A DNA stretch of 64,000 nucleotides from Hyphomicrobiales bacterium. Lineage in GTDB: Bacteria; Pseudomonadota; Alphaproteobacteria; Rhizobiales; Rhizobiaceae. The stretch is from assembly GCA_900466005.1 (NCBI GenBank), contig UEGQ01000008.1, forward strand, positions 248,001 through 312,000, given 5' to 3'. The notes under the pieces were generated by a model that was not told where the DNA came from, ran no database searches, and worked only from the letters and a program-made list of their open reading frames with translations. The translations under genes were made by a program, and so were the position numbers. This document shows, piece after piece, positions 35,671 to 46,104 of the stretch. Within the stretch, counting starts at the first letter, position 1, and every line of letters begins with the position of its first letter.

Positions 35671-36146
35671 CAGCCGGCCTTCAGCAACCGGCTCTTCTGG
35701 CGGTTCCAGTCGCGCTCCTTCTCCGTCTCGCGCTTGTCGTGCAGCTTCTTGCCCTTGGCGAGCGCGAGTTCGAGCTTGGCGCGGCCCTTCTCGTTGAAAT
35801 AGACCTTGAGCGGCACGAGCGTCATGCCCTCGCGGTTGATTGCGGCGCGCAGGCGGTTGATCTCGCGCTTCGAGAGCAAGAGCTTGCGGCGGCGGCGCGG
35901 CTCGTGGTTGAAGCGGTTCGCCTGCAGGTATTCCGGCAGATAGGCGTTGATCAGCCAGATCTCGTCGCCCTCGTCGGAGGCGTAGGATTCGGCGATGTTG
36001 GCCTTGCCTTCGCGCAACGACTTGACCTCGGTGCCGGTGAGGACCAGCCCCGCTTCATAGGTGTCGATGATCTCGTAATTGAAGCGGGCCTTGCGGTTCT
36101 CCGCGACAATCTTGTTGACCGTGCGCTGGCTGCCTTTGGGGGCCAT
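35670..36146 (-). CDS. smpB: SsrA-binding protein SmpB
   Basis: 158 aa tmRNA partner for ribosome rescue. Conserved blocks are [30 protein letters not shown] and the basic tail [23 protein letters not shown] 36146 is chosen over 36353 because homologues start near [20 protein letters not shown]. No ssrA gene was recognised in the window. smpB is normally next to dapA in rhizobia; here 4 kb of other DNA intervenes. Confidence 0.97.
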   Translation of the reverse strand: MAPKGSQRTVNKIVAENRKARFNYEIIDTYEAGLVLTGTEVKSLREGKANIAESYASDEGDEIWLINAYLPEYLQANRFNHEPRRRRKLLLSKREINRLRAAINREGMTLVPLKVYFNEKGRAKLELALAKGKKLHDKRETEKERDWNRQKSRLLKAG

Positions 36147-36349
36147 GATCTCGTCTTCCGTTCTGCCCGGACCGTTCTTCTCTTGACCGGCGACGGGCAC
36201 CCGCCGGCTCTTGTCGCATGGATGTAATACAGAGCGGCGGGGAAATAAAGGCGGGTGGGGGTGATGGGGGGCATAGTCACGGAACGCGGGATCGGTGGAC
36301 AGCTGCGTGCGTTGCCCGGCTCTGTTGACGCGCGGCCGATCTACAATGT

Positions 36350-38389
36350 TCAAAGATCTCCGCCACGCCCCTCGCCCGGCAGCTTGCCCTTCAACACGTG
36401 TCCGAAAAAGTCATCTGCCATCCCTCTCATTCTCCTGCGACGGCTGAAGAGAATGACAGTCATGATACCAGCCAAGGCGGCACAGCATGTCGCGATTCCG
36501 GACAGGAGTCGTGCCCAACTCGATAGTCTGGCGATGAAGTCGAAAAACAGAACATAGGTGTCGTTCCGGCCCGGTCCGTCAGGATCATCACCGTTGTCAA
36601 TCAGCCATCGCCGCATCAACGCAAGACGTTGTCGAGCGAGATCGCTCGTGGGAACTGCGTTCGCATAAATCCAGTGAATCTGTTCTTCGGAACCTGCTAC
36701 ATCGTTGGCGAGATAGGAGATCTGAGCAAGAGCATAGCGATACCCCGCCTCCAAATTCAGGTCTTGCCGATCGTTTTTGTCGGTCGCTGTTTGCCTACTC
36801 TTGTACACGCGCTGAACTTCCTGGAACTCAGTGGTTTCTATCCTCCCCGCATGAAGCATGCCAAAATAGCTTACTCCGGTGAATGCCAGACTTGCGGCGA
36901 AGACAATTGAACCAGTGAGCTGGTAAAGACGATCCCTCGAGCGCATGACGACGAGCGACAGAACGGCCGCCAACAAGAAGGTGACGAGCGAGGAGAAAGC
37001 GAGCAGCGCTCCTGCAGCCAAAGTGCACTTGGCCCAGCGGCTGCGCCCAAAGATTGCGCACAGACCTGCAAGCAACAGTGTTGCCAGAACAATCCACTTG
37101 ACTAGTTTGCTGGCCATAAAGCCCGCAAATGGATCGTCATTGATCTGAATCGCAATGCCGTTCGCCTGTACATCCAGCGCGACGTTGCGAAGAAGATGAA
37201 CGGCCTGGAATGCACTGCCACTGGATGCTGGCGCCCACCAAAGAGAGAGAACGGCCATCGCGATTGCGCAGACGACCAGCGAAGCCGTCAGCGCCGCCGC
37301 GACATAGGCGCGATGCTCAACTGCTCCAACGGCGTCGTTGACCTTGCTTCCTGCGCTAGGCACAGCAGTTCGGAAAGACTGCGGCTCGAGGCTTGCCTTC
37401 AAAAGCGTGATTCGGTCCGCACGATAGAAGACTCTTCGCGAAAGGTACTCAAGTGCCTCGCTCGCGGCGATTGCCAATGCGGCAAATACACCGACAAACA
37501 AAGAAAAATAGCGCTGCAGGGCAAGTTGCTGTCTTTCCAGCCAGCTGCTATCGGCAAGGATTCCCACGTCGGCGAGGTGAAGACGCATGAAAGCGACCCG
37601 CCGTGCTTCCGTCGTATCATGCGGAAATGCGTCTTCCGGTATTCGCGATATCGCTTTGGCGAGCTCCCGATCATCGCGCTTCAGAAATTTCTCCTGCGCA
37701 TAAACATAGGCTTTCGCAGCAGCGAGAGCGGGAGGGACGTTCAAAGCCTCAAAACTGGATGACCCATTCTTCGCTCGCATCAGACTTGCCAAGCTAACGC
37801 CGGTTACTTCTTTGTGCACGACAGATTCGTCTGGGCGAAAAATGTCGAAAACGCCTTGATAGCCGAACAGGAGTGCGGCGCAGAGCGCCATCATGAGGCG
37901 GTCCTTCCGCCGTGCAGCGCCGAACAACATGTAAAGCAATATAGCGGCAGAGCTGATACCAAGACCGGGAATGTCGACCGAGAGAAACGACCAGGGAAAC
38001 AGCCCAACTGCCAGGATAACCCACGTCAGCGTGATTCGCTTGCGCACGAGGGCTCCGAAGGTGAGCAACAAGATAAAGGCTGCCAGCGGGGTTTGCCCGT
38101 AAGGGGCGAGCATCTGATCTGCACGAAAATTGAACGGTTTCTCGCCGGTTGCAACGTAAGGGAGGAGCTCGTCCGGAATCTGAATGATGCTCCGGTCTGA
38201 AAATGCGCCCAGAGTTGCAGCGTTCCAGACGAGTAGCGCAACGATGAGCAAAAGCAACCCAAATCCGGCAAACAGTTCGCTATATTTGCGAATGGTTGTT
38301 TCGCGCACGGAGAGCGCGTCATCTTGCGCGTCTACGAGCGCAGCTTCAAGCCTCCTCCGCTTTCCTAGATCGGCAAAGCTCGACGCCAT
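36350..38389 (-). CDS. Large polytopic membrane protein of a TelA-type operon
   Basis: 679 aa with about nine to ten hydrophobic helices: four in the first 200 residues (for example [20 protein letters not shown]), then near 290-315, 360-385, 425-445, 450-485, 495-515 and a last one near 645-665. Two long polar segments (about 200-285 and 520-640) lie between helices; the second ([20 protein letters not shown]) looks helical and repeat-like. The ATG overlaps the stop of the upstream TelA gene by one base (TGATG). Codon use and G+C are atypical for the window. I do not recognise the family; position and topology recall KlaC/TelB, but the protein is twice as long. Confidence 0.8.
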   Translation of the reverse strand: MASSFADLGKRRRLEAALVDAQDDALSVRETTIRKYSELFAGFGLLLLIVALLVWNAATLGAFSDRSIIQIPDELLPYVATGEKPFNFRADQMLAPYGQTPLAAFILLLTFGALVRKRITLTWVILAVGLFPWSFLSVDIPGLGISSAAILLYMLFGAARRKDRLMMALCAALLFGYQGVFDIFRPDESVVHKEVTGVSLASLMRAKNGSSSFEALNVPPALAAAKAYVYAQEKFLKRDDRELAKAISRIPEDAFPHDTTEARRVAFMRLHLADVGILADSSWLERQQLALQRYFSLFVGVFAALAIAASEALEYLSRRVFYRADRITLLKASLEPQSFRTAVPSAGSKVNDAVGAVEHRAYVAAALTASLVVCAIAMAVLSLWWAPASSGSAFQAVHLLRNVALDVQANGIAIQINDDPFAGFMASKLVKWIVLATLLLAGLCAIFGRSRWAKCTLAAGALLAFSSLVTFLLAAVLSLVVMRSRDRLYQLTGSIVFAASLAFTGVSYFGMLHAGRIETTEFQEVQRVYKSRQTATDKNDRQDLNLEAGYRYALAQISYLANDVAGSEEQIHWIYANAVPTSDLARQRLALMRRWLIDNGDDPDGPGRNDTYVLFFDFIARLSSWARLLSGIATCCAALAGIMTVILFSRRRRMRGMADDFFGHVLKGKLPGEGRGGDL

Positions 38390-39453
38390 CAGGCTGCGTT
38401 TCTCTCTGCATCGCGGACTGCGTGCGCCAGTTCCCTGCGCAGGATTGAAAGATCCTTGATTGCAGTTTCCCGCTCCTTCGCGCCATCTTCATGGGCTTTT
38501 CGAACGTCCTGTAAGGTCGAAATGATGTTGCTGTGAACGGCCTTGAGGGTCTCGACGTCGATCACGAGCCTTTGGCTGGATTTCGCGATTTCAATCGAAC
38601 TCTGTTTCAACAGCTCGGAGTTACGACGCAGAAGTTCATTTGTCGCGTTGTCTATTGTCACGGCCAGATCGTTTGCTTCCTTCTGTTCAGCAATAGATAT
38701 GGCCATCATGAAAGCTCGCTTCCACGCCGGCAGTGTAAGGCTACGAATGGTGGCGAATTTGTCCACAAGCGCATAATTGTTGGATTGAATGATCCTGATC
38801 ATCGGCAAGGTCTGCAGCGCCGAATGCCGGATAACCTCAAGATCATCAGCTCGCTTCTGCAATGCGTTTCGCGATGCCTCAAGCACCGCAGCCCTTTCAA
38901 TGCCGATCATATCGGCGCTGGAGCCACAAATATCCAGCTCTGCCGCCACTTCTGCCAATCTACAGTGAAGGGCCTCTATATACAGTCCGAGCAATTCGTG
39001 CTCTCTGCGAACATTGTCGTAAATGTTGGTATATTCCCGGTCGCGGGCCGAGAGCGTTTCGGCCGTCTTCTCAACGGAAGAAACAAGGTGATCGACTTGA
39101 GACTTTACGCTCTCGAACTTTGCCATGGCTTTTGCGCGAGAGGAATTTAGCTGCCGTAACAGATTGCCAAGAATTGGCACCCGGCTCCAGGCGTTCCCCA
39201 AGGCGTCGAATTCAAACTTCTGAGCGGCGACGACGATCTTCGAAAGCTGCTCGCCGGTCTGGCCGAGGTCGCTGGCCTGCGCCCTCTCCAAAACTTGGTC
39301 CGTCAAGCCATTCGTCTTGCTGACAACGTCCGATCCGAATTCGAGGATCGATGCAATTGATTCAACATTTATGATTTCAGCCAAGCTCTCAATGCTTGGC
39401 CGGCCGCCAACACCGCCCTCCGTTGAAAGTTTCTGAACTGGCGTGTGAGTCAT
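38389..39453 (-). CDS. TelA/KlaB-family toxic anion resistance-type protein
   Basis: 354 aa, mainly helical. Family features: an N-terminal FDALGNAWSRVPILGNLL block, then LPMIRIIQSNNYALVDKF, LPAWKRAF and NELLRRNSELLKQ, the most conserved TelA segment. TelA proteins were linked to tellurite resistance and, in RK2 kilA, to colicin resistance and phage inhibition; the molecular role is unknown. It is coupled to both neighbours (ATGA with the upstream gene, TGATG with the downstream gene). Lower G+C than flanking genes suggests transfer. Confidence 0.85.
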   Translation of the reverse strand: MTHTPVQKLSTEGGVGGRPSIESLAEIINVESIASILEFGSDVVSKTNGLTDQVLERAQASDLGQTGEQLSKIVVAAQKFEFDALGNAWSRVPILGNLLRQLNSSRAKAMAKFESVKSQVDHLVSSVEKTAETLSARDREYTNIYDNVRREHELLGLYIEALHCRLAEVAAELDICGSSADMIGIERAAVLEASRNALQKRADDLEVIRHSALQTLPMIRIIQSNNYALVDKFATIRSLTLPAWKRAFMMAISIAEQKEANDLAVTIDNATNELLRRNSELLKQSSIEIAKSSQRLVIDVETLKAVHSNIISTLQDVRKAHEDGAKERETAIKDLSILRRELAHAVRDAERNAA

Positions 39454-40190
39454 GAGCGTGCCTCGGCGATAAAATACCGTTCTAGAGCCTCATGGCAGGC
39501 CGCGAAATCTGCCACGTTTCGATCTCGGCGTGATAGCCGTCCAGGTTTGTTTAGAATTGCAAATAACTGTTGCTGCCACAGTGGAAACAGGACTGTTGAT
39601 ATCTGCCGGAAGCGATCATTCAGTGCGACAAGACTGTCGTCAGCAAGCTTGATCTGTTGGATCGCCATCTCGTTTGCTGCACGTATCGTAATGAGGTTGG
39701 CAAGCTTGCTCCGAAATCTCTCCAGCAGGAAGACGTCATCCCGCTTGCCGTCGGCAAGAAGTTCGCGTGCGTAATCAATGGCGTTATCGAGCACCTCAAT
39801 CGAGGCCACCAGACCGTCGCGCTCGGCCCGCATAAGTTCTATACGCCGTACTGCATCCCTCGACAGGTGTTCAAGCAGGCCGAATGCCTTTGATACCTTT
39901 TGCGAGGCAACCTCGATCTTCAGCCGTTCTTCGAGCTCGGCTCCGCTGAACCGGTACCACCAGGATTGCCTGGACAGGAGGCGCTCCAATTCGAGCGCCT
40001 GAATAAGCTCAACTGTTTTCGTGATTTCTCGCTTCAGTGCCTGTCGATCGACCACCTGTAACAGCTTCTCGTCCATCGGCTTCCGCTCGGCGGCCTTGTC
40101 CAGAACAGCGATGGCGGAATCGCAAATCCTGTCCGGCCACATGTGCCAACGGTTAGCTGTCGCTCGAGGTTCTTGCTGCTGTGGTATCAT
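39450..40190 (-). CDS. Helical TelA-like partner protein
   Basis: About 246 aa from ATG 40190 (the frame is open to 40340, and ATGs at 40244 and 40142 are also possible; none has a strong Shine-Dalgarno). Predicted all-helical and coiled-coil. Its C-terminal half repeats the TelA pattern: FRSKLANLITIRAANEMAIQ, QIKLADDSL and LFPLWQQQLFAIL line up with the qRLxdLxxxR, QIrLiQxN and iPLWkxQ blocks, but the NELLR tail is missing. I infer a shortened TelA paralogue acting with the next gene product. It is first in the three-gene operon. Confidence 0.68.
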   Translation of the reverse strand: MIPQQQEPRATANRWHMWPDRICDSAIAVLDKAAERKPMDEKLLQVVDRQALKREITKTVELIQALELERLLSRQSWWYRFSGAELEERLKIEVASQKVSKAFGLLEHLSRDAVRRIELMRAERDGLVASIEVLDNAIDYARELLADGKRDDVFLLERFRSKLANLITIRAANEMAIQQIKLADDSLVALNDRFRQISTVLFPLWQQQLFAILNKPGRLSRRDRNVADFAACHEALERYFIAEARS

Positions 40191-40486
40191 CCGCAACTCT
40201 CGCAATGGTAGAGTGAAGACACACCATACAGGTAAATTTGGCATTAAAGATCGCAAGGCAGTCGGTGTTTTCGATCCCGAAATACAAATGGGTGAACCAC
40301 GAGTTAAGATATTATGCTGTGCGACCGACTTCCTTCGCAAACGCTTCGCAGAGCCATTTCAAGATGGCATGTCCGACGGACGCTTTCGCACCGCTGGCGG
40401 CAGCCTTCTGAGCGACTTGGCGACCTCATCTCCACCAACGGGCCGGGCACGCCGGCCCGACCTCTAGACTTTCCAGGCACCGGCCC

Positions 40487-41371
40487 TCACCCCACCAGCC
40501 CCGCATGCGCGAGTGCCGCGTCGATCGCCGCTTCGGTGGCGGGTTCGAGCGTCGGCAGGAGCGGCAGGCGCACCGTGCGGCTCATGCGGCCGAGCTTCGA
40601 GAGCGCGTATTTGACGCCGCAGAGGCCGGGCTCGATGAAGATCGCCTTGTGGAGCGGCATCAGCCGGTCCTGGTATTCGAGCGCCCTCTTGTAGTCGCCG
40701 GCGCGCGTTGCCGCCTGGAACTCGGCACAGAGGCGCGGGGCGGCGTTCGCCGTCACCGAGATGCAGCCGACGCCGCCGTGCGCGTTGAAGCCGAGCGCCG
40801 TCGCGTCTTCGCCCGAAAGCTGGATGAAATCCGTGCCGCAGGTGATCCTCTGCTCGGAGACGCGCTCGATCTTGCCGGTCGCGTCCTTCACGCCGACGAT
40901 GTTCTTGTGCGCCCTGGCGAGCTTGCCCATGGTTTCCGGGCTCATGTCGATCACCGAGCGGCCGGGGATGTTGTAGATGAAGATCGGCAGCTTCACCGCA
41001 TCGGCAACCGCCGCGAAATGGGCGAAGAGGCCCTTCTGCGTCGGCTTGTTGTAATAAGGGGTGACGACGAGCAGCGCATCGGCGCCGACGGCTTCGGCGT
41101 GCTGCGCAAGCTCGATCGCCTCGTTCGTGTTGTTGGAGCCGGCGCCGGCGATCACCGGGACCCGCTTGCTTGCCGCCTCGACGCACAGTTCCACGACCCG
41201 TTTGTGCTCCGCATGGGAAAGGGTCGGCGATTCACCCGTCGTGCCGACCGGTACGAGGCCGGTCGAGCCTTCGGCGATCTGCCATTCCACATGCGCTGCG
41301 AAAGCTGCCTCATCGACCGCACCGGTTTCGGTGAACGGCGTCACGAGAGCAGGAATGGATCCCTGGAACAT
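40487..41371 (-). CDS. dapA: 4-hydroxy-tetrahydrodipicolinate synthase
   Basis: 294 aa class I aldolase that condenses pyruvate with aspartate semialdehyde in lysine/diaminopimelate synthesis. The Schiff-base Lys162 is in [28 protein letters not shown] and YNIPGRS are family signatures. AGGAGTTTTATGC precedes the ATG. Confidence 0.97.
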   Translation of the reverse strand: MFQGSIPALVTPFTETGAVDEAAFAAHVEWQIAEGSTGLVPVGTTGESPTLSHAEHKRVVELCVEAASKRVPVIAGAGSNNTNEAIELAQHAEAVGADALLVVTPYYNKPTQKGLFAHFAAVADAVKLPIFIYNIPGRSVIDMSPETMGKLARAHKNIVGVKDATGKIERVSEQRITCGTDFIQLSGEDATALGFNAHGGVGCISVTANAAPRLCAEFQAATRAGDYKRALEYQDRLMPLHKAIFIEPGLCGVKYALSKLGRMSRTVRLPLLPTLEPATEAAIDAALAHAGLVG

Positions 41372-41592
41372 GCATAAAACTCCTCACGACCGGCATTCAT
41401 GCTTCGGCCGCATTCCTCGGTTACGAACGCGCGCAGCTTATTGCGGCCTCCGGGCCGCGGCAAGCGCACCGGGCGCGGTTTTATGACAGTTTCCGGCGGC
41501 GTAAAAGCGGGAAAATCTGGCGTCGCGGTAAGGTTTCGTTAATATGCTCGGCAGCTAATGGAGATATTCCACATCTGCCATCGGGTACGGGG

Positions 41593-43665
41593 ATGAAAAG
41601 AGCGCTTCTGCTGACCTCCGCCTTCGGTTTCGGGCTGGCGGCCGCTGCCGCCATGGCCGGCCCGCCGGACGGCGGCACCGTGCCCGTCCCGCTGTCGAAG
41701 CCCGACATGCGCCCCGTCGAGGCGGCCCTGGTGCCGACCTTCGAGATCACCGGCGCGATCCCGCGGATGGGGCGCCTGCCGGTCGCCGATCCGCTGCTGA
41801 AGGCGGGGCTCGACGCGCTTTCCAACAAGGACGGCGCCGGGGCGCTCGCCATCCGCGACCGGATGGAAACCTCGCTCGACCGGCATATGCTCACCTGGTC
41901 GATCGCCATGTCCGGCCTGCCGGGCGTTCCGTCTTCCGCCATCGCCGCGGCGCAACGCGAGCTCGACGGCTGGCCGGGGCTTTCCGCCTTCCGGGCGAAT
42001 TCCGAACGTGCCCTCTACCGCGAGAACCCGCCGGCCGATGCCGTGCTTTCCGCCTTCGGCGCGACGAAGCCGGAGACGCCGGAGGGCGCGGTGATCCTGG
42101 CGCGGGCGGAGCTCGCCACCGGAGACCGCACCGCGGCCGCCCGCACGCTCCGCGCGATCTGGCGCGGCGAGGCGCTCGACAAACCGATGGAGGACAGGAT
42201 CCTCAAGGAATTTTCCGGGCTCCTCACCACCGCCGACCACAAGACGCGGATGGATTATCTCCTCTATCGCGGACGGGTCACGCAGGCCAAACGCTTCTCC
42301 TCCCTCGGCGAGGCGCAGTCGCTCTACAACGCCTGGACGGCCGTGCTCAACCGGTCGTCGAAGGCTCCGCAACTCCTCAAGGCGGTCGACGCGCGCTGGG
42401 CCAAGGACCCTGCCCTGCTCTTTGCGCGGATCGAACATCTCCGCCGGCAGGACAAGTACGAGGAAGCCGCGAGCCTGCTCGCGAAGGCGCCGCGCGATGC
42501 CGCCGCACTCGTCAACACCACCGAATGGTGGAACGAACAGCGCATCGTCGCCCGCGGTCTCGCCGACCAGGGCGATTTCAAGGCCGCCTACCGCGTCGCG
42601 TCACGCCATACGGCGGCCGAATCGAGCGACGTCGTCGATGCGGAGTTCCATGCCGGCTGGTATGCACTGCGCGGGCTTGGCGACGCCGAGACCGCCGCGG
42701 CGCATTTCCGCAAGATCCTCACCGTGTCGCAGAAGCCGCTTTCGGTCTCCCGCGCCTGGTACTGGCTCGGCCGCGCCGCCGAGGCGGGCGGCAAGGCGGA
42801 TGCGAAGGACTTCTTCCTGAAGGCCGCGCGCTATCCGAGCACCTTCTACGGCCAGCTTGCCGCCGCGCGGCTCAAGTCGCCGGGGTTTGCAATTCCCTAT
42901 CCCGAGCCGACGCCCGGGGAGCGGCGGACCTTCGCCAATCGCGAGGCGGTGCAGGCGATCGCGCGCTTCGAGGCGGCCGGTCACGGCTGGCGGGCGGAAA
43001 GCCTCTACCGGGCACTCGCCCAGCAGATCGACAGCCCGGGCGAGCTCGCGCTGCTTGCCGCCAAGGCCGAGAAGAGCGTCGGGCACCAGCTCTCGTTGCA
43101 GGTCGGCAAGACCGCCTATTCGCGCGGCATCGATGTCCCTGCGCTTGCCTTCCCGATCGGCGTCATTCCGAGTTCCGCCAATATCGCCGGCTCCGGCAAG
43201 GCGTTGGCTTACGCGATTGCGCGGCAGGAAAGCGCCTTCAATCCGGCTGCCGTCTCACCGGCGGACGCCCGCGGGCTCCTGCAACTGATGCCGGGCACCG
43301 CCAAGGGCGTCGCCGGGCGCTACGGCCTTGCCTATTCGCCGGAAAAGCTCACCTCCGACGCCGGATACAACGCCACCCTCGGCGCGCATTATCTCGGCGA
43401 GCAGATCGACCGCTTCGGCGGCTCCTACGTGCTCACCTTCGTCGCCTACAATGCCGGACCGAAGCGCGTGCCGGAATGGATCGCCCGCTACGGCGACCCG
43501 CGCGGCAAGCCGATCGACGACGTCGTCGACTGGATCGAGCGCATTCCCTTCCCCGAGACGCGCAACTACGTGCAGCGGGTGATGGAGAACTACCAGATCT
43601 ACAAGACCCGCCTCGGACAGACGGCCGACATCGTCCATGACCTGCGCTACGGGCGCGAGGGCTGA
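41593..43665 (+). CDS. Soluble lytic murein transglycosylase
   Basis: 690 aa with a signal peptide (MKRALLLTSAFGFGLAAAAA), a long helical superhelix region and a C-terminal SLT domain (about 530-660). The catalytic Glu546 is in ARQESAFNP; GLLQLMPGTAKG and VAYNAGPKRVPEW are the other SLT motifs. It cleaves peptidoglycan to 1,6-anhydro products in the periplasm. It is divergent from dapA with 221 bp between them. Confidence 0.95.
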   Translation: MKRALLLTSAFGFGLAAAAAMAGPPDGGTVPVPLSKPDMRPVEAALVPTFEITGAIPRMGRLPVADPLLKAGLDALSNKDGAGALAIRDRMETSLDRHMLTWSIAMSGLPGVPSSAIAAAQRELDGWPGLSAFRANSERALYRENPPADAVLSAFGATKPETPEGAVILARAELATGDRTAAARTLRAIWRGEALDKPMEDRILKEFSGLLTTADHKTRMDYLLYRGRVTQAKRFSSLGEAQSLYNAWTAVLNRSSKAPQLLKAVDARWAKDPALLFARIEHLRRQDKYEEAASLLAKAPRDAAALVNTTEWWNEQRIVARGLADQGDFKAAYRVASRHTAAESSDVVDAEFHAGWYALRGLGDAETAAAHFRKILTVSQKPLSVSRAWYWLGRAAEAGGKADAKDFFLKAARYPSTFYGQLAAARLKSPGFAIPYPEPTPGERRTFANREAVQAIARFEAAGHGWRAESLYRALAQQIDSPGELALLAAKAEKSVGHQLSLQVGKTAYSRGIDVPALAFPIGVIPSSANIAGSGKALAYAIARQESAFNPAAVSPADARGLLQLMPGTAKGVAGRYGLAYSPEKLTSDAGYNATLGAHYLGEQIDRFGGSYVLTFVAYNAGPKRVPEWIARYGDPRGKPIDDVVDWIERIPFPETRNYVQRVMENYQIYKTRLGQTADIVHDLRYGREG

Positions 43666-43758
43666 CAGGCGCGGAGACGGTCGACAATCCGGTGATTTCG
43701 TGGAACTTTCGGTCTGGCGACAGTCTGGTCGTCCTGCAAACGGGGTCGGGAGGATGAC

Positions 43759-44643
43759 ATGGCGGCGGATGGCGGCGGTTTCTCGGAATTCGAGGTCACG
43801 GTTCCGGACGGGCTGACGCTGCGGGGGCGCATCTTCGGCGAGGAAATCGGCGGAACGCCCATTGTCTGTCTCGCCGGGCTCACGCGCAACGGCCGCGACT
43901 TCGCCCCGCTTGCCCGATGGCTGGCAAGCCATCCCGAGCGTCCCTTCAAGGTGGTGACAATCGATTCGCGCGGGCGCGGCGCATCCGATCGCGATCCGGA
44001 CCCGAGCCGCTATACGGTTCCGGTCGAAACCGGCGACGTGATCGCGGTTTGCGAGACGCTCGGCATCGCCCGCGCGGGCTTCATCGGCACCTCGCGCGGC
44101 GGCCTCATCCTCCATATCCTTGCGGCGCTGAAACCAGACCTGCTTGCGGCCGTCATCCTGAACGACATCGGCCCGGTCATCGAGGCGGAGGGACTGCGGC
44201 ACATACAGTCTTATCTCGCCGGCAGCGTGCCGTTTTCTGACTTCACCGAGGCAGCAGACCATCTGCAGGCCGTCCACGGACCGCATTTCCCGGCGCTCGG
44301 CGAGGACGACTGGCAGGAGATGGCACGCGCCATCTACCGGAAGCAGAACGGCGTCATCGAGGCGGACTGCGATCCGGCGATCGCCGAGGCGATGATTGCG
44401 GCCGATCTCAGCCAACCGCTGCCGAACCTCTGGCCGCAGTTCGAGGGCTTCGCCGCCCGGCCACTGATGGTGATCCGGGGTGAGCATTCGACGCTGCTGT
44501 CTGAAGCGACGATCGAGGAGATGGCCCGGCGCTACCTTGCCCTGCGGCGCTCGACGGCGAGCGGCCAGGGCCATGCGCCACTCCTGCATCTCGCCGAGTT
44601 GGCGAAAGACCTCCACGGCTTTCTCGCGGAAAACGTCGGCTAA
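43759..44643 (+). CDS. Alpha/beta hydrolase
   Basis: 294 aa. The nucleophile elbow is GTSRGG (Ser), with IVCLAGLTRNGRDF forming the oxyanion region and DSRGRGASDRD typical of epoxide hydrolase/esterase-like members. The final His is probably in SGQGHAPLLH. A strong GGGAGGATGAC Shine-Dalgarno precedes the ATG. Substrate unknown. Confidence 0.9.
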   Translation: MAADGGGFSEFEVTVPDGLTLRGRIFGEEIGGTPIVCLAGLTRNGRDFAPLARWLASHPERPFKVVTIDSRGRGASDRDPDPSRYTVPVETGDVIAVCETLGIARAGFIGTSRGGLILHILAALKPDLLAAVILNDIGPVIEAEGLRHIQSYLAGSVPFSDFTEAADHLQAVHGPHFPALGEDDWQEMARAIYRKQNGVIEADCDPAIAEAMIAADLSQPLPNLWPQFEGFAARPLMVIRGEHSTLLSEATIEEMARRYLALRRSTASGQGHAPLLHLAELAKDLHGFLAENVG

Positions 44644-44693
44644 TTCACCTTCAACCCACGAGCGCGGGCAGAAACGCCCCGGGTGAGAACGAA

Positions 44694-44719
44694 AAAGCCC
44701 GGCGCGAAGGCCGGGCTTT
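44694..44719 (-). terminator. Intrinsic terminator of porin 1
   Basis: AAAGCCCGGC pairs perfectly with GCCGGGCTTT around a 6-nt loop; on the minus strand the stem runs into TTTTTC. It lies 24 bp after the porin stop and probably also ends the convergent hydrolase transcript. Confidence 0.85.
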
Positions 44720-44742
44720 CCCTATAAGATCAGATGATCCTA

Positions 44743-45747
44743 TTAGAACGAACGCTGCAGGCGGAAGTAACCACCCCACTGGCCGTCGTTGCCAGCTTCG
44801 TCGGTGTCGGTGTACTGAACCGAAACCTTGGCGTCGAGACCAGAGGCGACTGCGTAATCGAGGGTCAGGCCAGCCTTCCAACGGTCGACGTCGGCGAAGC
44901 CTTCGCCAACGGCGCCGTAGTTCCACCAGTACTGGGCACCGGGGGTCAGGGTCAGCTTGTCGGTGAGCTTGGCAGCGTACGAAGCAGCGACGGTCCACTC
45001 GGAAGCGCCGTAGTACTGGTTGTAGCCGCTCGAGTAGACGGCGGCAACGCCGAGCGTGCCCGGGCCGACTTCAGCTTCTACGATCGCGCGGACAGCGCCG
45101 TCGTCGTTGGCGAAATCATAACCACCGAGCAGGTAGGCGGTAACCGGACCGAAGGTGGCCGAAACCTGGCCTTCGATGCCGACGCCGTCGTTTTCGCCGG
45201 CAGCCGAACCGTGCAGCTCGTCAACGAAAACGCCGACCTTGAAAGCGTCAGCGGCGTATTCGTAACCGATCGAGTTGATCAGGTTCGAGCCGAGTGCGTC
45301 GGTTTCGCCAGCGAGACCGGAATCCCAGTAGTTGTAGAAGTAACCGACCTTGAAGCCGCCGACGGAGATCGAAGCTTCGTCGAGCTGGAAGGCTTCGTTC
45401 GTGCCGTCTTCCTGGCCCCAGGCATAGAAGACGATCGTCGAGCTGATCGTGCCAACTTCCGAGTCGTTCTTGGCGTCGAACTGAACGAGACCACGGCTCT
45501 CGGCGTTGAAGGCACCGTCGTCGACGTTGTTGTCGTAGGTCCACTCAAGCTGAGTGCGAACCGAACCGCTGATCTTGAGGCAGGTTTCGGTGCCGGGGAT
45601 GTAGAAGTAGCCGGTGCCGAAAGCGTCGCAAACGCGAACGTATTCCATCGGCTCGGGCTCGGCAGCAACGATAGCGTCGGCAGCCTGAGCGCCGGAAACT
45701 ACTGCGAGAGCAGCAGCGGAGCCGAGAAGAAGGCTCTTGATGTTCAT
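44743..45747 (-). CDS. Outer-membrane porin, Omp2b/RopA type (copy 1)
   Basis: 334 aa. Signal peptide MNIKSLLLGSAAALAVVSGA, then the alphaproteobacterial porin pattern EYVRVCDAFGTGYFYIPGTE with two cysteines, alternating beta-strands, and a C-terminal FRLQRSF ending in Phe as needed for outer-membrane assembly. It forms a trimeric diffusion channel. Codon use is extremely biased (GAA, AAG, TTC, GGC), as expected for an abundant protein. The first 59 residues are identical to copy 2 on the opposite strand. Confidence 0.95.
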   Translation of the reverse strand: MNIKSLLLGSAAALAVVSGAQAADAIVAAEPEPMEYVRVCDAFGTGYFYIPGTETCLKISGSVRTQLEWTYDNNVDDGAFNAESRGLVQFDAKNDSEVGTISSTIVFYAWGQEDGTNEAFQLDEASISVGGFKVGYFYNYWDSGLAGETDALGSNLINSIGYEYAADAFKVGVFVDELHGSAAGENDGVGIEGQVSATFGPVTAYLLGGYDFANDDGAVRAIVEAEVGPGTLGVAAVYSSGYNQYYGASEWTVAASYAAKLTDKLTLTPGAQYWWNYGAVGEGFADVDRWKAGLTLDYAVASGLDAKVSVQYTDTDEAGNDGQWGGYFRLQRSF

Positions 45748-45764
45748 ATTGACCTCCAGTCAAT
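45570..45764 (-). repeat. Inverted near-identical repeat, arm in porin 1
   Basis: The region from the ribosome-binding site (TTGACTGGAGGTCAATATG) through codon 59 of porin 1 matches the other arm (46666-46858) with a single difference noticed (a silent C/A in the Pro codon of YIPG). Such an arm pair can support gene conversion or inversion of the 0.9 kb between the two porin starts. Confidence 0.8.
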
Positions 45765-46013
45765 TTTAAGGGGAGGCCGCACTCACGACGGTATAGTTCC
45801 GTTATTTGTCAATCACTTAAGCTGATTGCCAATTTCTCGGCCGAGGGAAGAGGCGTCTTTCGGCGCAATTTTCGATGGCGTTCGATACGGCAGATAGGCC
45901 CACGCAAGAGTGCTCCAGGCAGTGCCGAGCTGGCGCCTCAATCAATGGAATCGTGAATGATGGAGAGAGTATCGCACCGGTGGTCGGCCGATGGCGGCGA
46001 TGCCACACATAAG

Positions 46014-46104
46014 TGGCGGAGAGGAAGGGATTCGAACCCTCGATACGCTTTTGACGTATACTCCCTTAGCAGGGGAGCGCCTTCGACCACTCGGCCACCT
46101 CTCC
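46014..46104 (-). tRNA. tRNA-Ser (GCU)
   Basis: Read on the minus strand: acceptor GGAGAGG pairs with CCTCTCC, the D-arm has GGCCGAGTGG, the anticodon loop is CTGCTAA (anticodon GCU at 46068-46070), a long variable arm typical of serine tRNA follows, then GGGTTCGAATCCC as T-arm. Discriminator G and an encoded CCA (46014-46016) complete it. It decodes AGC/AGU. Confidence 0.95.

Noticed and set aside
36147-40486. Reading the TelA segment as an integrative element
   Set aside because: No integrase, transposase, tRNA or flanking direct repeat is visible at its ends; transfer is inferred from composition only.
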